Below are positions 1 to 8,690 of a DNA stretch of 64,000 bases, in pieces. The notes under the pieces are model-generated. The model ran no database searches. It had not been told where the DNA came from and was given only the letters and a program-made list of their open reading frames with translations. Within the stretch, counting starts at the first letter, position 1. Each line of letters begins with the position of its first letter. The translations under genes and the position numbers were made by a program. The DNA comes from Flavobacterium aquidurense (GTDB lineage: Bacteria > Bacteroidota > Bacteroidia > Flavobacteriales > Flavobacteriaceae), in the NCBI GenBank assembly GCA_900107365.1, contig FNPS01000001.1, positions 434,001 through 498,000 on the forward strand. Direction: 5' to 3'.

Positions 1-474
1 ATTCCTGAATTATCGACACATTTTGAGGAAGATATGATTGTGTTGGAAAAATGGAATCCGAAGAAACCAATTTCTGCAATTTACTATGACGGAGAAAAAG
101 AGCGTTATTTCTTAAAACGTTTTCTGGTTGAAAATGAAGGGAAAGAAGAAAGCTTTATTACCGATCATCCAAATTCGCAATTAGAAATTGTTTCTACAGA
201 TTATCGTCCGTTGGCGCAATTGGTTTTTGCGAAAGTAAAAGGAGTCCAAAAAGAAGATTTACATATAGATGTAGAAGATTTTATAGCCGTAAAAGGTTTT
301 AAAGCCTTAGGAAATCAATTGACAGCCGATAAGTTAAAACAAGTTAACTTACTGGAGCCTTTGCCATATGAAGAACCAGTTGAAGAAATTCCGGAGAAAC
401 CTGAATTACCAGAAGATGATTCGGTGGAGACGGAATTAGATGATGATGGCCAAATAGGTTTGGTTTTAGAATAA
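1..474 (+). CDS. parC: DNA topoisomerase IV/gyrase subunit A, C-terminal part (5' truncated)
   Basis: The reading frame is open from base 1, so only the last 157 residues are in the window. The fragment has the basic/aromatic strands of a GyrA/ParC C-terminal DNA-wrapping domain (FVKVKG-like segments, FIAVKGFKALGNQL) followed by a Glu/Pro-rich acidic tail ending DDDGQIGLVLE. Flavobacterial ParC-type A subunits usually end in such an acidic tail. The subunit would cleave and re-ligate DNA in topoisomerase IV. The catalytic tyrosine domain lies outside the window, so ParC versus GyrA cannot be settled here. A strong terminator follows the stop directly. Confidence 0.72.
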   Translation: MPELSTHFEEDMIVLEKWNPKKPISAIYYDGEKERYFLKRFLVENEGKEESFITDHPNSQLEIVSTDYRPLAQLVFAKVKGVQKEDLHIDVEDFIAVKGFKALGNQLTADKLKQVNLLEPLPYEEPVEEIPEKPELPEDDSVETELDDDGQIGLVLE

Positions 475-480
475 CAAACG

Positions 481-513
481 AAAAACGCTAAGAGAATTTC
501 TTAGCGTTTTTTT
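481..513 (+). terminator. Rho-independent terminator after parC
   Basis: A 13-bp perfect stem (481-493 with 499-511, core ACGCTAAGA) closes a 5-base loop and runs into seven T residues. It starts seven bases after the topoisomerase stop codon. Confidence 0.9.
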
Positions 514-636
514 ATGTATTTTTTCGGCCCGAAAATTTATTTTAAAAAAGCTTATTATGATACTTTTAAGATTTATATAGACATATTTTTTTTGTTAAAT
601 TATGGTGATTTGTTTTTTAATTTAAAAATCAAAACC

Positions 637-1413
637 ATGAAAAAATTGCTTTATTTATTTGCCGCTAGTTTATTAGTATTTACCTCTTGTTCAAAAGATG
701 ATAATGATTCATCTAATTCAACTTCTTCAATTTTACCTAAAAAAGTAACAACTACATATAGTGGAGGGGATTCTGATGTCCAAAATATTGTATATAATGG
801 GAATAAAATAGTTACTAGTACCGACCAAGACGGCTATGTAATTAAGTACACTTATACAGGAGAATTCATTACAAAAGTAGAGGAGTTCGATAAAGATGGA
901 AAACTTGATAAAACTACTGATTATACATATTTAAATGGAAAGTTAAATACAAGTGTTGAAAAAAGTGCAGATCCAACTGCTACTTATTACTACGAAACTA
1001 AATTTATGCATAATGCAGACGGCACTGTTTTTTATGAAAACTTTAGAGGGCTTATTTTAACTGGTGTTGAGCAGGAGTATGGAGCTACTGGAAAATATAC
1101 ATTTAAAGATCAAAATTTAGTAAAACTTGAAGTATCATATTATGGTAATGAATATTCTTATGTGTATGAATATGATACCAAAAATAATCCACTTAAAAAT
1201 GTTTTAGGTTATAATCTATTACTAGAAGATGAGAATGCATCCGTTAATAATGTACTAAAGGAAACCTCTACTTCAGGATCTGGAGCTAAAATTAGTACAT
1301 CGACAACGACTTATTCTTATAAATATGATGCAAACAATTATCCAACAGAAACTGTAAAAAGTTATCCAAGCGGAACTTCAGTTGCGACGCAAACTACTCA
1401 AATTGTTTATTAA
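637..1413 (+). CDS. Lipoprotein with YD/RHS-like beta-hairpin repeats
   Basis: A 258-aa protein. The start is set at 637 because the residues from there form a lipoprotein signal, MKKLLYLFAASLLVFTSC, with the lipidated Cys at position 18; the open frame upstream (from 514) lies in AT-rich leader. After an Asp/Asn/Ser linker the body has repeated tyrosine-rich hairpin motifs (KYTYTG, DYTYLNGK, YVYEYDTKNN, YSYKYDANNYP), resembling the short YD/RHS-type repeats of many Bacteroidota lipoproteins. It probably sits in the outer membrane. It is flanked by terminators on both sides, so it appears to be a single-gene unit. The function is unknown. Confidence 0.75.
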   Translation: MKKLLYLFAASLLVFTSCSKDDNDSSNSTSSILPKKVTTTYSGGDSDVQNIVYNGNKIVTSTDQDGYVIKYTYTGEFITKVEEFDKDGKLDKTTDYTYLNGKLNTSVEKSADPTATYYYETKFMHNADGTVFYENFRGLILTGVEQEYGATGKYTFKDQNLVKLEVSYYGNEYSYVYEYDTKNNPLKNVLGYNLLLEDENASVNNVLKETSTSGSGAKISTSTTTYSYKYDANNYPTETVKSYPSGTSVATQTTQIVY

Positions 1414-1428
1414 TATTTAAATATTAAC

Positions 1429-1476
1429 AAAAGCCAAACACTTCGTCAATTAGAATTTGATGTGTTTGGCTTTTTT
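1429..1476 (+). terminator. Rho-independent terminator
   Basis: A 13-bp perfect stem (AAAAGCCAAACAC at 1429-1441 with 1462-1474) is followed by T residues. It separates the lipoprotein gene from the large exported-protein run. Confidence 0.88.
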
Positions 1477-1536
1477 CTTAAAATAATTCCACCCACATTT
1501 CTTCTGCTTTTTTTTGGAAGACAAATAATAACATGA

Positions 1537-3600
1537 ATGCTTAAAAATATACTCATTTCCTTATTTTTTTTGTCTATATCTTTTGGCTTTTCACAAAATA
1601 AGACAACCGTTATGGTTAATGCCAGAGCTCAAAAAGATAAAATCTTAATTCGCTGGGCGGTCAATTCTCCAATAGAATGGCAAAAAGCAAACAAAAAAGG
1701 ATTTGTAATTACAAGAACTACTGTATTGCGAGACGGTAACATTTTACCCAAACCTGAAAAAATTCTTCTAACTCTAAAACCGCTAAGACCCGAGCCTTTA
1801 GATTCCTGGCTTGATTTAGTTCAAAAAGATAATAACGCTGCTATTATAGCACAATCTATTTATGGAGAGAGCTTTGAGGTAACTGCTGCTAAAGGAGGAG
1901 ATTTGTCTAAAATAATAAATATGGCTGACGAACTCGATCAGCGTTATACGTTTGCTTTGTATGCTGCTGATATGAATTTTGAAGCTGCGGTAAAAGCGGG
2001 GTGGGGATTTGTTGATAAAGACGTAAAAAAAAATGAGGTTTACGCTTATCAAATAAGCGTTTTTGAAAGTCCGAAGGTAAAAGAATCTTCCTATATGACT
2101 GGTTTGAAAGATTATACTGTATTACCTCCTCCAACTGATTTTATAGCAATTCCCGATGATAAAAAAGTGATGCTTTCGTGGGATTATGAAATCTTCAAAA
2201 GAGTTTACACTTCTTTTATGGTCGAGAAATCTTCTGATGGAATCAATTATGCTCCCATCTCAAATACAGCATTGGTGAACTTAAATGATAAAGAAGATCA
2301 TCCATCAAAAACAATGTATTATGTTGACACACTTAGTGTCAACGATAAAATATATCATTATAGACTATATGGTATAACTTCATTTGGAGAAAAAGGAGAA
2401 TTGACAAAACCTATTACTGCAACAGGAGTTGCGGCTATAGTTACTCCAGCCAGGCTCATAGATTATAATATTGTCAATTCAAACGAGATTAACCTGGAAT
2501 GGGAATATCCTGCAGCATCAGAAGGTTTTATTCAGGGTTACGAAATTAACTTGGCAGATAATGACAAGGGACCTTATAAAATAGTTTCTAAAATACTGCC
2601 TCCCTCTCAGAGAAAACTTAATTATAAAGAAAATTTATTTCCATCCAATTACTTTACGATATCTGTTGTAGGAAAAAACAACCAGCGCCTCACATCCCAA
2701 AGTATGCTCATTCAACCTGTTGATTCTATTCCGCCGGCAAAACCAATAGGACTTGAAGGTGTAATTGATAGTCTTGGAACGGTAAAGTTAAAATGGAAAC
2801 CCAATCAGGAAAAAGATCTGAGAGGTTACCGAATTTTAAAAGCCAATACCGCAGGCGAAGAATTCGTCGATATTTATCATAAATCATATATAGGCAACAC
2901 TTATAAAGACAGCGTGAGTCTGAAAATGACAAACAGTAAAGTATATTATAGAATTGCTGCCGAGGATATGCGTTTTAATATTTCGGAGCCTTCAGATATT
3001 TTGATTTTAGATAAGCCGGATAAAATTCCGCCGGCTGCACCAATTTTTAAAGACTATGACAACAAAGATGGTAAAGTACATCTTAAATGGATACGAAGTT
3101 ATAGCGAAGATGTAGTAGGATATAGCCTAAGAAGGAGAGAAAAAGGCAAAGAAAAGTGGCAGGAAATAAAGCAGATAAACGATACCATTCAGGAATTTAC
3201 AGATGATAGGGTAGAGAACAGAAAAACGTATCAATATGCGATTCTGGCTAAGGACAGAAGTAATCTTTGGTCGTCATTAGATCATTCCACAATAACTGTA
3301 CAGGTTTTAGATTTTACATCTCTTAAGATTATTACATTTTTACAAGCAACTCCAGATAGAGAAAATAAAAAAATAACCCTGACTTGGGATTATAATAAAA
3401 GTAAAGAAAAAGTAACTGGTTTAAGCATTTATAAAAATATAAAGGGAATGCCAGCAACATTATGGAGGGAAGTAAACGGTGATATTTTTACTCTGGAAGA
3501 TAAAAATTTAAAAATAAACTTGGAATACGAGTATCATTTAATTCCTAGCCTAGAGAGCAATAGCCCAGCAAAAGAAGAAGTTTTAACCGTTGTTTATTAA
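1537..3600 (+). CDS. Secreted multi-domain fibronectin type III protein
   Basis: A 687-aa exported protein with a Sec signal (MLKNILISLFFLSISFGFSQ, cleavage after about residue 20). Residues 20-190 form an N-terminal beta region (ILIRWAVNSP). About five FN3-like modules follow, each opening with a Pro-rich linker and a conserved Trp strand: KVMLSWDYE near 210, INLEWEYP near 320, VKLKWKPN near 415, VHLKWIRS near 510 and ITLTWDYN near 610. No catalytic motif and no T9SS sorting domain is visible. It is first in a co-directional run; its stop lies four bases before the start of the SprB-repeat protein, which suggests co-transcription. A structural surface role is likely but inferred. Confidence 0.8.
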   Translation: MLKNILISLFFLSISFGFSQNKTTVMVNARAQKDKILIRWAVNSPIEWQKANKKGFVITRTTVLRDGNILPKPEKILLTLKPLRPEPLDSWLDLVQKDNNAAIIAQSIYGESFEVTAAKGGDLSKIINMADELDQRYTFALYAADMNFEAAVKAGWGFVDKDVKKNEVYAYQISVFESPKVKESSYMTGLKDYTVLPPPTDFIAIPDDKKVMLSWDYEIFKRVYTSFMVEKSSDGINYAPISNTALVNLNDKEDHPSKTMYYVDTLSVNDKIYHYRLYGITSFGEKGELTKPITATGVAAIVTPARLIDYNIVNSNEINLEWEYPAASEGFIQGYEINLADNDKGPYKIVSKILPPSQRKLNYKENLFPSNYFTISVVGKNNQRLTSQSMLIQPVDSIPPAKPIGLEGVIDSLGTVKLKWKPNQEKDLRGYRILKANTAGEEFVDIYHKSYIGNTYKDSVSLKMTNSKVYYRIAAEDMRFNISEPSDILILDKPDKIPPAAPIFKDYDNKDGKVHLKWIRSYSEDVVGYSLRRREKGKEKWQEIKQINDTIQEFTDDRVENRKTYQYAILAKDRSNLWSSLDHSTITVQVLDFTSLKIITFLQATPDRENKKITLTWDYNKSKEKVTGLSIYKNIKGMPATLWREVNGDIFTLEDKNLKINLEYEYHLIPSLESNSPAKEEVLTVVY

Positions 3601-3604
3601 GCGT

Positions 3605-6600
3605 ATGAAGAAGATTTACTTATTGATTTTTTTACTGGTTTCAGGATTTGGGTATGCACAAAATGTTGGAGAATATAAAGTAACAGCTATATTGAAAATA
3701 AAACCTGGTTCGGGAAGCTATGGTGGTGGTTGCAGGAATGATGTAAAAGTTGATTTGATTTATGATACAGGTATTCCAATTACAGTCATTAATGAAGGAT
3801 TAGGATCTACATCAACAAGCAACTACACAGTATTTCAAGACTCAATTAAAGTTTCCTCATCTAGAGAACCTGTTAAAGTTCAAGTTTATTCCTCCAGAAA
3901 CTGGAAAAGAACCCTTGGAGGTTGTGGAGGGAATGGCTCTTTCAATGATGATTTAAGAGAAAGCGATCAATTCAAGTCTTGTACAAATACATATACAGAT
4001 ATTGTAAAATGGTGGGACGACGAATTAACTATAATTAATAACCCAATTTTAGTTGTTACTAACCCAGGAGATGAAAATGATTTTCCAACAGAAACTAAAA
4101 TCACGTTAAAATCAAATACAGGATTTTTAAAGTCTGAGTATAATTGGCAATATTCGTTTGATTTACCATCAAACGAAGATCCTGACTCTCCTTTGTGGAT
4201 AAATTTACCGCAATACAATGAAAAAGATAGCTTTTCAGCCAATGCTGTTGATATTTTAGGAAAGAATGTAATAAATTATATAGGAAAGAAAATTTACTTT
4301 AGACAAAAAGCTTGTGGTATTGTGTCTAAACCTGTAGAGTATATAGTGCGTTTATCTGCACCAATCGTTAATTCCGCAACACCTATTCAGCCAACGTGCA
4401 GTGATATTGAGGATGGAGCTATAAAGTTGATATTCAATAGAGATTTATATGCCGGTGAGCAATTAAATTATACTTTATTGGATGTTGATACAGATACTCC
4501 AACCAATTATAATGGTGATTTAACTATAGGATCAGACAAATCTTTTATGATTTCTGGTTTACGAAAAGGAAATTATATGTTACAATTAATAGGCTTTAAA
4601 GATGGATTAAATACAGCTACTGATGCAGATCGATATGATTTAAAACCTTTTACAATAGCAACCCCTCCTATATTAGATTTTACTTTAAATGCCTCTAACG
4701 TTAATTGTAAAGGAAATCAAGACGGCACCATAACCATAACAACAATAGGAGGAACCCGAACATCTTCAGGAAATGATTATTATTCATTAGATAATGGAGC
4801 AAGCTGGATCCCATTCCCAAATAATGCGCCGTATACACTGACAGGTGTGGCACCTGGAATTTATCGTGTAAAAGTAAAAGACATGAATGATTGTATTGCC
4901 AGAACTCAATCCGTGGTTGGAGGCGAAATTCAGCTTGGTGAAGAAAAAGTTATAGAAGCTGTTATATCAGAACCATTATCGCCATTAACATTAAATTATA
5001 CGTTCAAAAAAGACCCAACATTTTTTGGAGCAGTTAATGGAAAACTAGTAGCGTCTGTCAGTGGTGGAACCATTAATGACAATAAATCGTATGATTATGA
5101 ATGGAAAAATAAAAATGGTGCAGTATTACCAACAACATCTCAATACAATGCATCAGACAAAACATTTAATATTACATTAGAAAATATTCCCGCAGGAGAA
5201 TACAAACTTACGGTAAAAGACAAAAATTATACCACTGCGACAAACAAAGAAGGCTGTTCTATTATTGAATCGTCTCAAGTAGTAACACAACCTGATAAAG
5301 TTGTTATTGCATTAAATGAAACACAATCAATTTCTTGCAATAGTGAGAATTCAGATTCAGATATAAATAAATTTTCTGACGGTATTTTAAAAGCTAATGT
5401 TCAAGGAGGTATTCAGCCTTATCAATATGTTTGGTCAAAGTACAATATATCGACAAGTGCCTGGGATGTCTTGGAGGATGAAAATGATAATATATTGCAA
5501 AATATATCTAAAGGTAATTATGCTGTAAATATTATAGACGCTAACGGAATAGTTCAGGGAATTTATAATAGTACTGATTTAGTAACAGCAACTCCAACAA
5601 CAAAAGAAATTTCAGAACCTGCTAAACTTGAATTATCATTTAATTCCGGAAATATCTCTTGTAATGCAGGTAATAACGGTTGGGCGACAGCGAATGTAAC
5701 AGGAGGAGCAGGATCTTATAAATACACCTGGCACAATACAGGCAGCGGAGTTATAGATGAGAATAAAATATCCAGCTTAATTGCAGGAACTTATACTGTT
5801 GAAGTTACCGATAAAAATGGATGTTTTACAAAAGGAAATGTTGTGATTACTGAACCACAATCTCCTGTGACAATTGAATATGAAGAGATTTCGACACCTA
5901 CTTTTTCCGGCGCTAAAAACGGAAAAATTATCGCTAAAATTACAGGCGGAACACCAAACGACAATCAAACGTATAGTTATGAATGGAAAAATTCAAAAGG
6001 TGAGACGCAAACTGCTGTTACTGAATTAAAATATGGCATTTATACTATTACAATAGAGGGACTTCCTGCAGATGATTATTTTTTAAATATTAAGGATAAA
6101 AACTATAACGAAGGAACCAATCAAATTATTAATTGCTCCGTATTAGAATCGAAAGTAATACTGAATGAACCTGATCCTCTAAAAGTTGTTTTTGAAATCG
6201 TCCGTAGTATTTCTTGTAATACAAGCAATGAGTTCGGAAATGATACAGATATAACGCCGAAAGATGGCCAACGTGATGAATCACAAGACGGAATTTTAAT
6301 GGCTCATGTTACCGGAGGAACTCCGTTGGCAGCTTCTGTAAATAACGGATTGCCGTATTATTTTTATTGGAAAAAGCAGCAAGACGATGGTTCATGGACT
6401 GCATTAACTAATATTTTAGGAGAAACAGCTTCAAATCTTTCTCATGGTAATTATGCCTTAAATGTAAAAGACAGAAACGGAATTGTTCTAGGAACTTACG
6501 TTAATAACCATCTTACACAAGAGATTGATGTAACACAATTACTGCAGGAGCCTCCAAAATTATCTGTAACCATTACACATGGAGATGTTTTTTGTAATAA

Positions 6601-8689
6601 CGGAAACGACGGCTGGGCAACAGCGAATGTTGTTGGCGGAACGCCTCCGTATGATTATAAATGGTCTAATGATGTTGTTGATACAGACAAAAACACTGTT
6701 TTGATAGCCGGTGATTATTGGGTATTTGTTACAGATGCAAAAGGATGTACGACACAAGCTGATGTTAGAATTACAGAACCAGCAGCACCGATTACTATAA
6801 AATATACCGAAACTCTTAATCCTAGTTTTTATAAAGCAACGAATGGGAAAATTGTAGTAGAGGTTACCGGCGGTACTATTTTTCCTGACAATACCTATTG
6901 GTATGAGTGGAAAAACAGTAAAGGAATAGTGCAGAATACAACAGTAGCTAATTTTAGTAATGGTATTTACACCATTTCTTTAAACGGACTTGCAGAGGAA
7001 ACCTACAGCTTAACGGTTCGTGATGCCAATTACAGTGCAGCTACATATAAAAAAAGTTGTACAGTAGCAAATTCTATTATCACATTAGATGACCCGGATC
7101 CGCTTGAAGTTACTTTTGAAGTAGCTCGTACTATTTCTTGTAATGTGAATAATGAATTTGGAAATGAGACTGATTTTAATCCGCAAGACAATCAGAGAGA
7201 TGAATCACAAGATGGAATTTTAAAAGCTCATGTTTCAGGAGGAATTCAGCTGCAGGCAGATCAAAATAATGGATTGCCTTATTTCTACACTTGGAAAAAA
7301 CAACAAAAAGATGGTTCATGGAGCATCTGGAACGCTCATGATGAAACTGCAGATAACCTATCAGACGGAACTTATGCTTTAAATATTGAAGATGCCAACG
7401 GTATAAAATTGGGTACTTACGTAAACAATGTTTTAGTTAAAGAAACTGATGCAGTACAATATATGCCACAGCCTGCAAAATTGAACTTGACTTTTGTAAA
7501 ATTCAATGCAAGCTGTAACAATGGAGATGACGGCTGGGCACAAGCTCATGTAACAGGTGGAACTGCGCCATATACATACGAATGGACAACCGGGGATACA
7601 ACAGCAAAAATTGAAAATATTACAACCAATAATTATTTTGTAGTAGTTACCGATGCAAAAGGCTGTACGGTTCAGGGCAGTATTTTTGTTGGAGATCCTA
7701 AAGGAATATTTACTACTGAAACTATCAAAAATCCTACCTGTTATGGAGGTAATGATGGATCAATACAACTAAATCTTACAGGTGGAAATTTACCATATAC
7801 CTATTTATGGAATACAGGAGCAACTACTAAAGATTTAGATAATCTTACAGCAGGAAATTACGACGTAACTATTACTTGTGCAGATTGCTGCGTTTATAAA
7901 AAGAAATTTATTTTAAAAGATCCAAATCCAATTGTGATTGATTTAGGAAAAGACAGAACCTTGTGTAATGATCAAATTTTAGATTTAGATGCCGCAATTG
8001 CAGATATAAATGCGCAATATAGCTGGACTTCTACAAATGGATTTACTTCAAATGAGGCAAAAGCAAGCTTAACAAAGGCTGGAACCTATCACGTAAAAGT
8101 AACTTCAGGTTTGGGATGTATTGGCAAAGATGAAATTGTTATAAAAAAGAGTCAGGCAATAATTAGTTCTGAGTTTTTATTGAGTTCTCAGGCTTATTTA
8201 GACGAAGAAGTGATCTTAGTTAATACCAGTGATCCATTTGGAGAAAGTACCCAATGGAATATTCCTAACGGAGTAAAAATTGTAGAGGAAAAAGAAAAAT
8301 ATATCATACTAAAATTTGACGAAATAGGTACTTACGCCATTGGTTTACAACAAACACAAGGAGAATGTTTTGCTGAGTACAATAAAAACATAACCGTAGA
8401 AAAACGAAGCACTTTACCAAATGCTGGCAGTGCTCCAAAATTTATTATAGATTTTATCGTAACGCCAAACCCAAGTAACGGAAATTTTAAAGCCATTATT
8501 AATTTAGAAAATAACAGCGCTATTAATTTAAGACTGTTTTCTACAACCGGAGAGTTTACCACACAGAAAAAAGATTCAGGCAGGAAAAACTACGAAGTTG
8601 ATTTTAATACTTCGTTACAATCCGGAATGTATATTTTGGTATTGGAAACGGAACAACAAACAATGGTTAAAAAAATTATCATCTATTAA
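3605..8689 (+). CDS. Giant SprB-repeat cell-surface protein with T9SS type A sorting domain
   Basis: A 1694-aa protein. The start is set at 3605 (MKKIYLLIFLLVSGFGYAQ signal peptide); the longer frame from 3590 would overlap the previous gene. From about residue 350 it consists of SprB-type modules (Cys-Asn...Gly-Trp-Ala-x-Ala...GG-x-PY-x-Y-x-W). Three successive blocks near residues 470, 765 and 1075 share the order 'NGK...VxGG', 'CN...DGIL', 'CNNG.DGWA', giving a super-repeat of about 300 aa. The last ~80 residues (TPNPSNGNFKA ... SGMYILVLETEQ ... KKIIIY) are a T9SS type A sorting domain, so export across the outer membrane by the type IX system is expected. SprB itself is the gliding adhesin of Flavobacterium; this protein may be adhesive or structural. 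The next gene starts one base after its stop. Confidence 0.88.
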   Translation: MKKIYLLIFLLVSGFGYAQNVGEYKVTAILKIKPGSGSYGGGCRNDVKVDLIYDTGIPITVINEGLGSTSTSNYTVFQDSIKVSSSREPVKVQVYSSRNWKRTLGGCGGNGSFNDDLRESDQFKSCTNTYTDIVKWWDDELTIINNPILVVTNPGDENDFPTETKITLKSNTGFLKSEYNWQYSFDLPSNEDPDSPLWINLPQYNEKDSFSANAVDILGKNVINYIGKKIYFRQKACGIVSKPVEYIVRLSAPIVNSATPIQPTCSDIEDGAIKLIFNRDLYAGEQLNYTLLDVDTDTPTNYNGDLTIGSDKSFMISGLRKGNYMLQLIGFKDGLNTATDADRYDLKPFTIATPPILDFTLNASNVNCKGNQDGTITITTIGGTRTSSGNDYYSLDNGASWIPFPNNAPYTLTGVAPGIYRVKVKDMNDCIARTQSVVGGEIQLGEEKVIEAVISEPLSPLTLNYTFKKDPTFFGAVNGKLVASVSGGTINDNKSYDYEWKNKNGAVLPTTSQYNASDKTFNITLENIPAGEYKLTVKDKNYTTATNKEGCSIIESSQVVTQPDKVVIALNETQSISCNSENSDSDINKFSDGILKANVQGGIQPYQYVWSKYNISTSAWDVLEDENDNILQNISKGNYAVNIIDANGIVQGIYNSTDLVTATPTTKEISEPAKLELSFNSGNISCNAGNNGWATANVTGGAGSYKYTWHNTGSGVIDENKISSLIAGTYTVEVTDKNGCFTKGNVVITEPQSPVTIEYEEISTPTFSGAKNGKIIAKITGGTPNDNQTYSYEWKNSKGETQTAVTELKYGIYTITIEGLPADDYFLNIKDKNYNEGTNQIINCSVLESKVILNEPDPLKVVFEIVRSISCNTSNEFGNDTDITPKDGQRDESQDGILMAHVTGGTPLAASVNNGLPYYFYWKKQQDDGSWTALTNILGETASNLSHGNYALNVKDRNGIVLGTYVNNHLTQEIDVTQLLQEPPKLSVTITHGDVFCNNGNDGWATANVVGGTPPYDYKWSNDVVDTDKNTVLIAGDYWVFVTDAKGCTTQADVRITEPAAPITIKYTETLNPSFYKATNGKIVVEVTGGTIFPDNTYWYEWKNSKGIVQNTTVANFSNGIYTISLNGLAEETYSLTVRDANYSAATYKKSCTVANSIITLDDPDPLEVTFEVARTISCNVNNEFGNETDFNPQDNQRDESQDGILKAHVSGGIQLQADQNNGLPYFYTWKKQQKDGSWSIWNAHDETADNLSDGTYALNIEDANGIKLGTYVNNVLVKETDAVQYMPQPAKLNLTFVKFNASCNNGDDGWAQAHVTGGTAPYTYEWTTGDTTAKIENITTNNYFVVVTDAKGCTVQGSIFVGDPKGIFTTETIKNPTCYGGNDGSIQLNLTGGNLPYTYLWNTGATTKDLDNLTAGNYDVTITCADCCVYKKKFILKDPNPIVIDLGKDRTLCNDQILDLDAAIADINAQYSWTSTNGFTSNEAKASLTKAGTYHVKVTSGLGCIGKDEIVIKKSQAIISSEFLLSSQAYLDEEVILVNTSDPFGESTQWNIPNGVKIVEEKEKYIILKFDEIGTYAIGLQQTQGECFAEYNKNITVEKRSTLPNAGSAPKFIIDFIVTPNPSNGNFKAIINLENNSAINLRLFSTTGEFTTQKKDSGRKNYEVDFNTSLQSGMYILVLETEQQTMVKKIIIY

Positions 8690-8690
8690 A

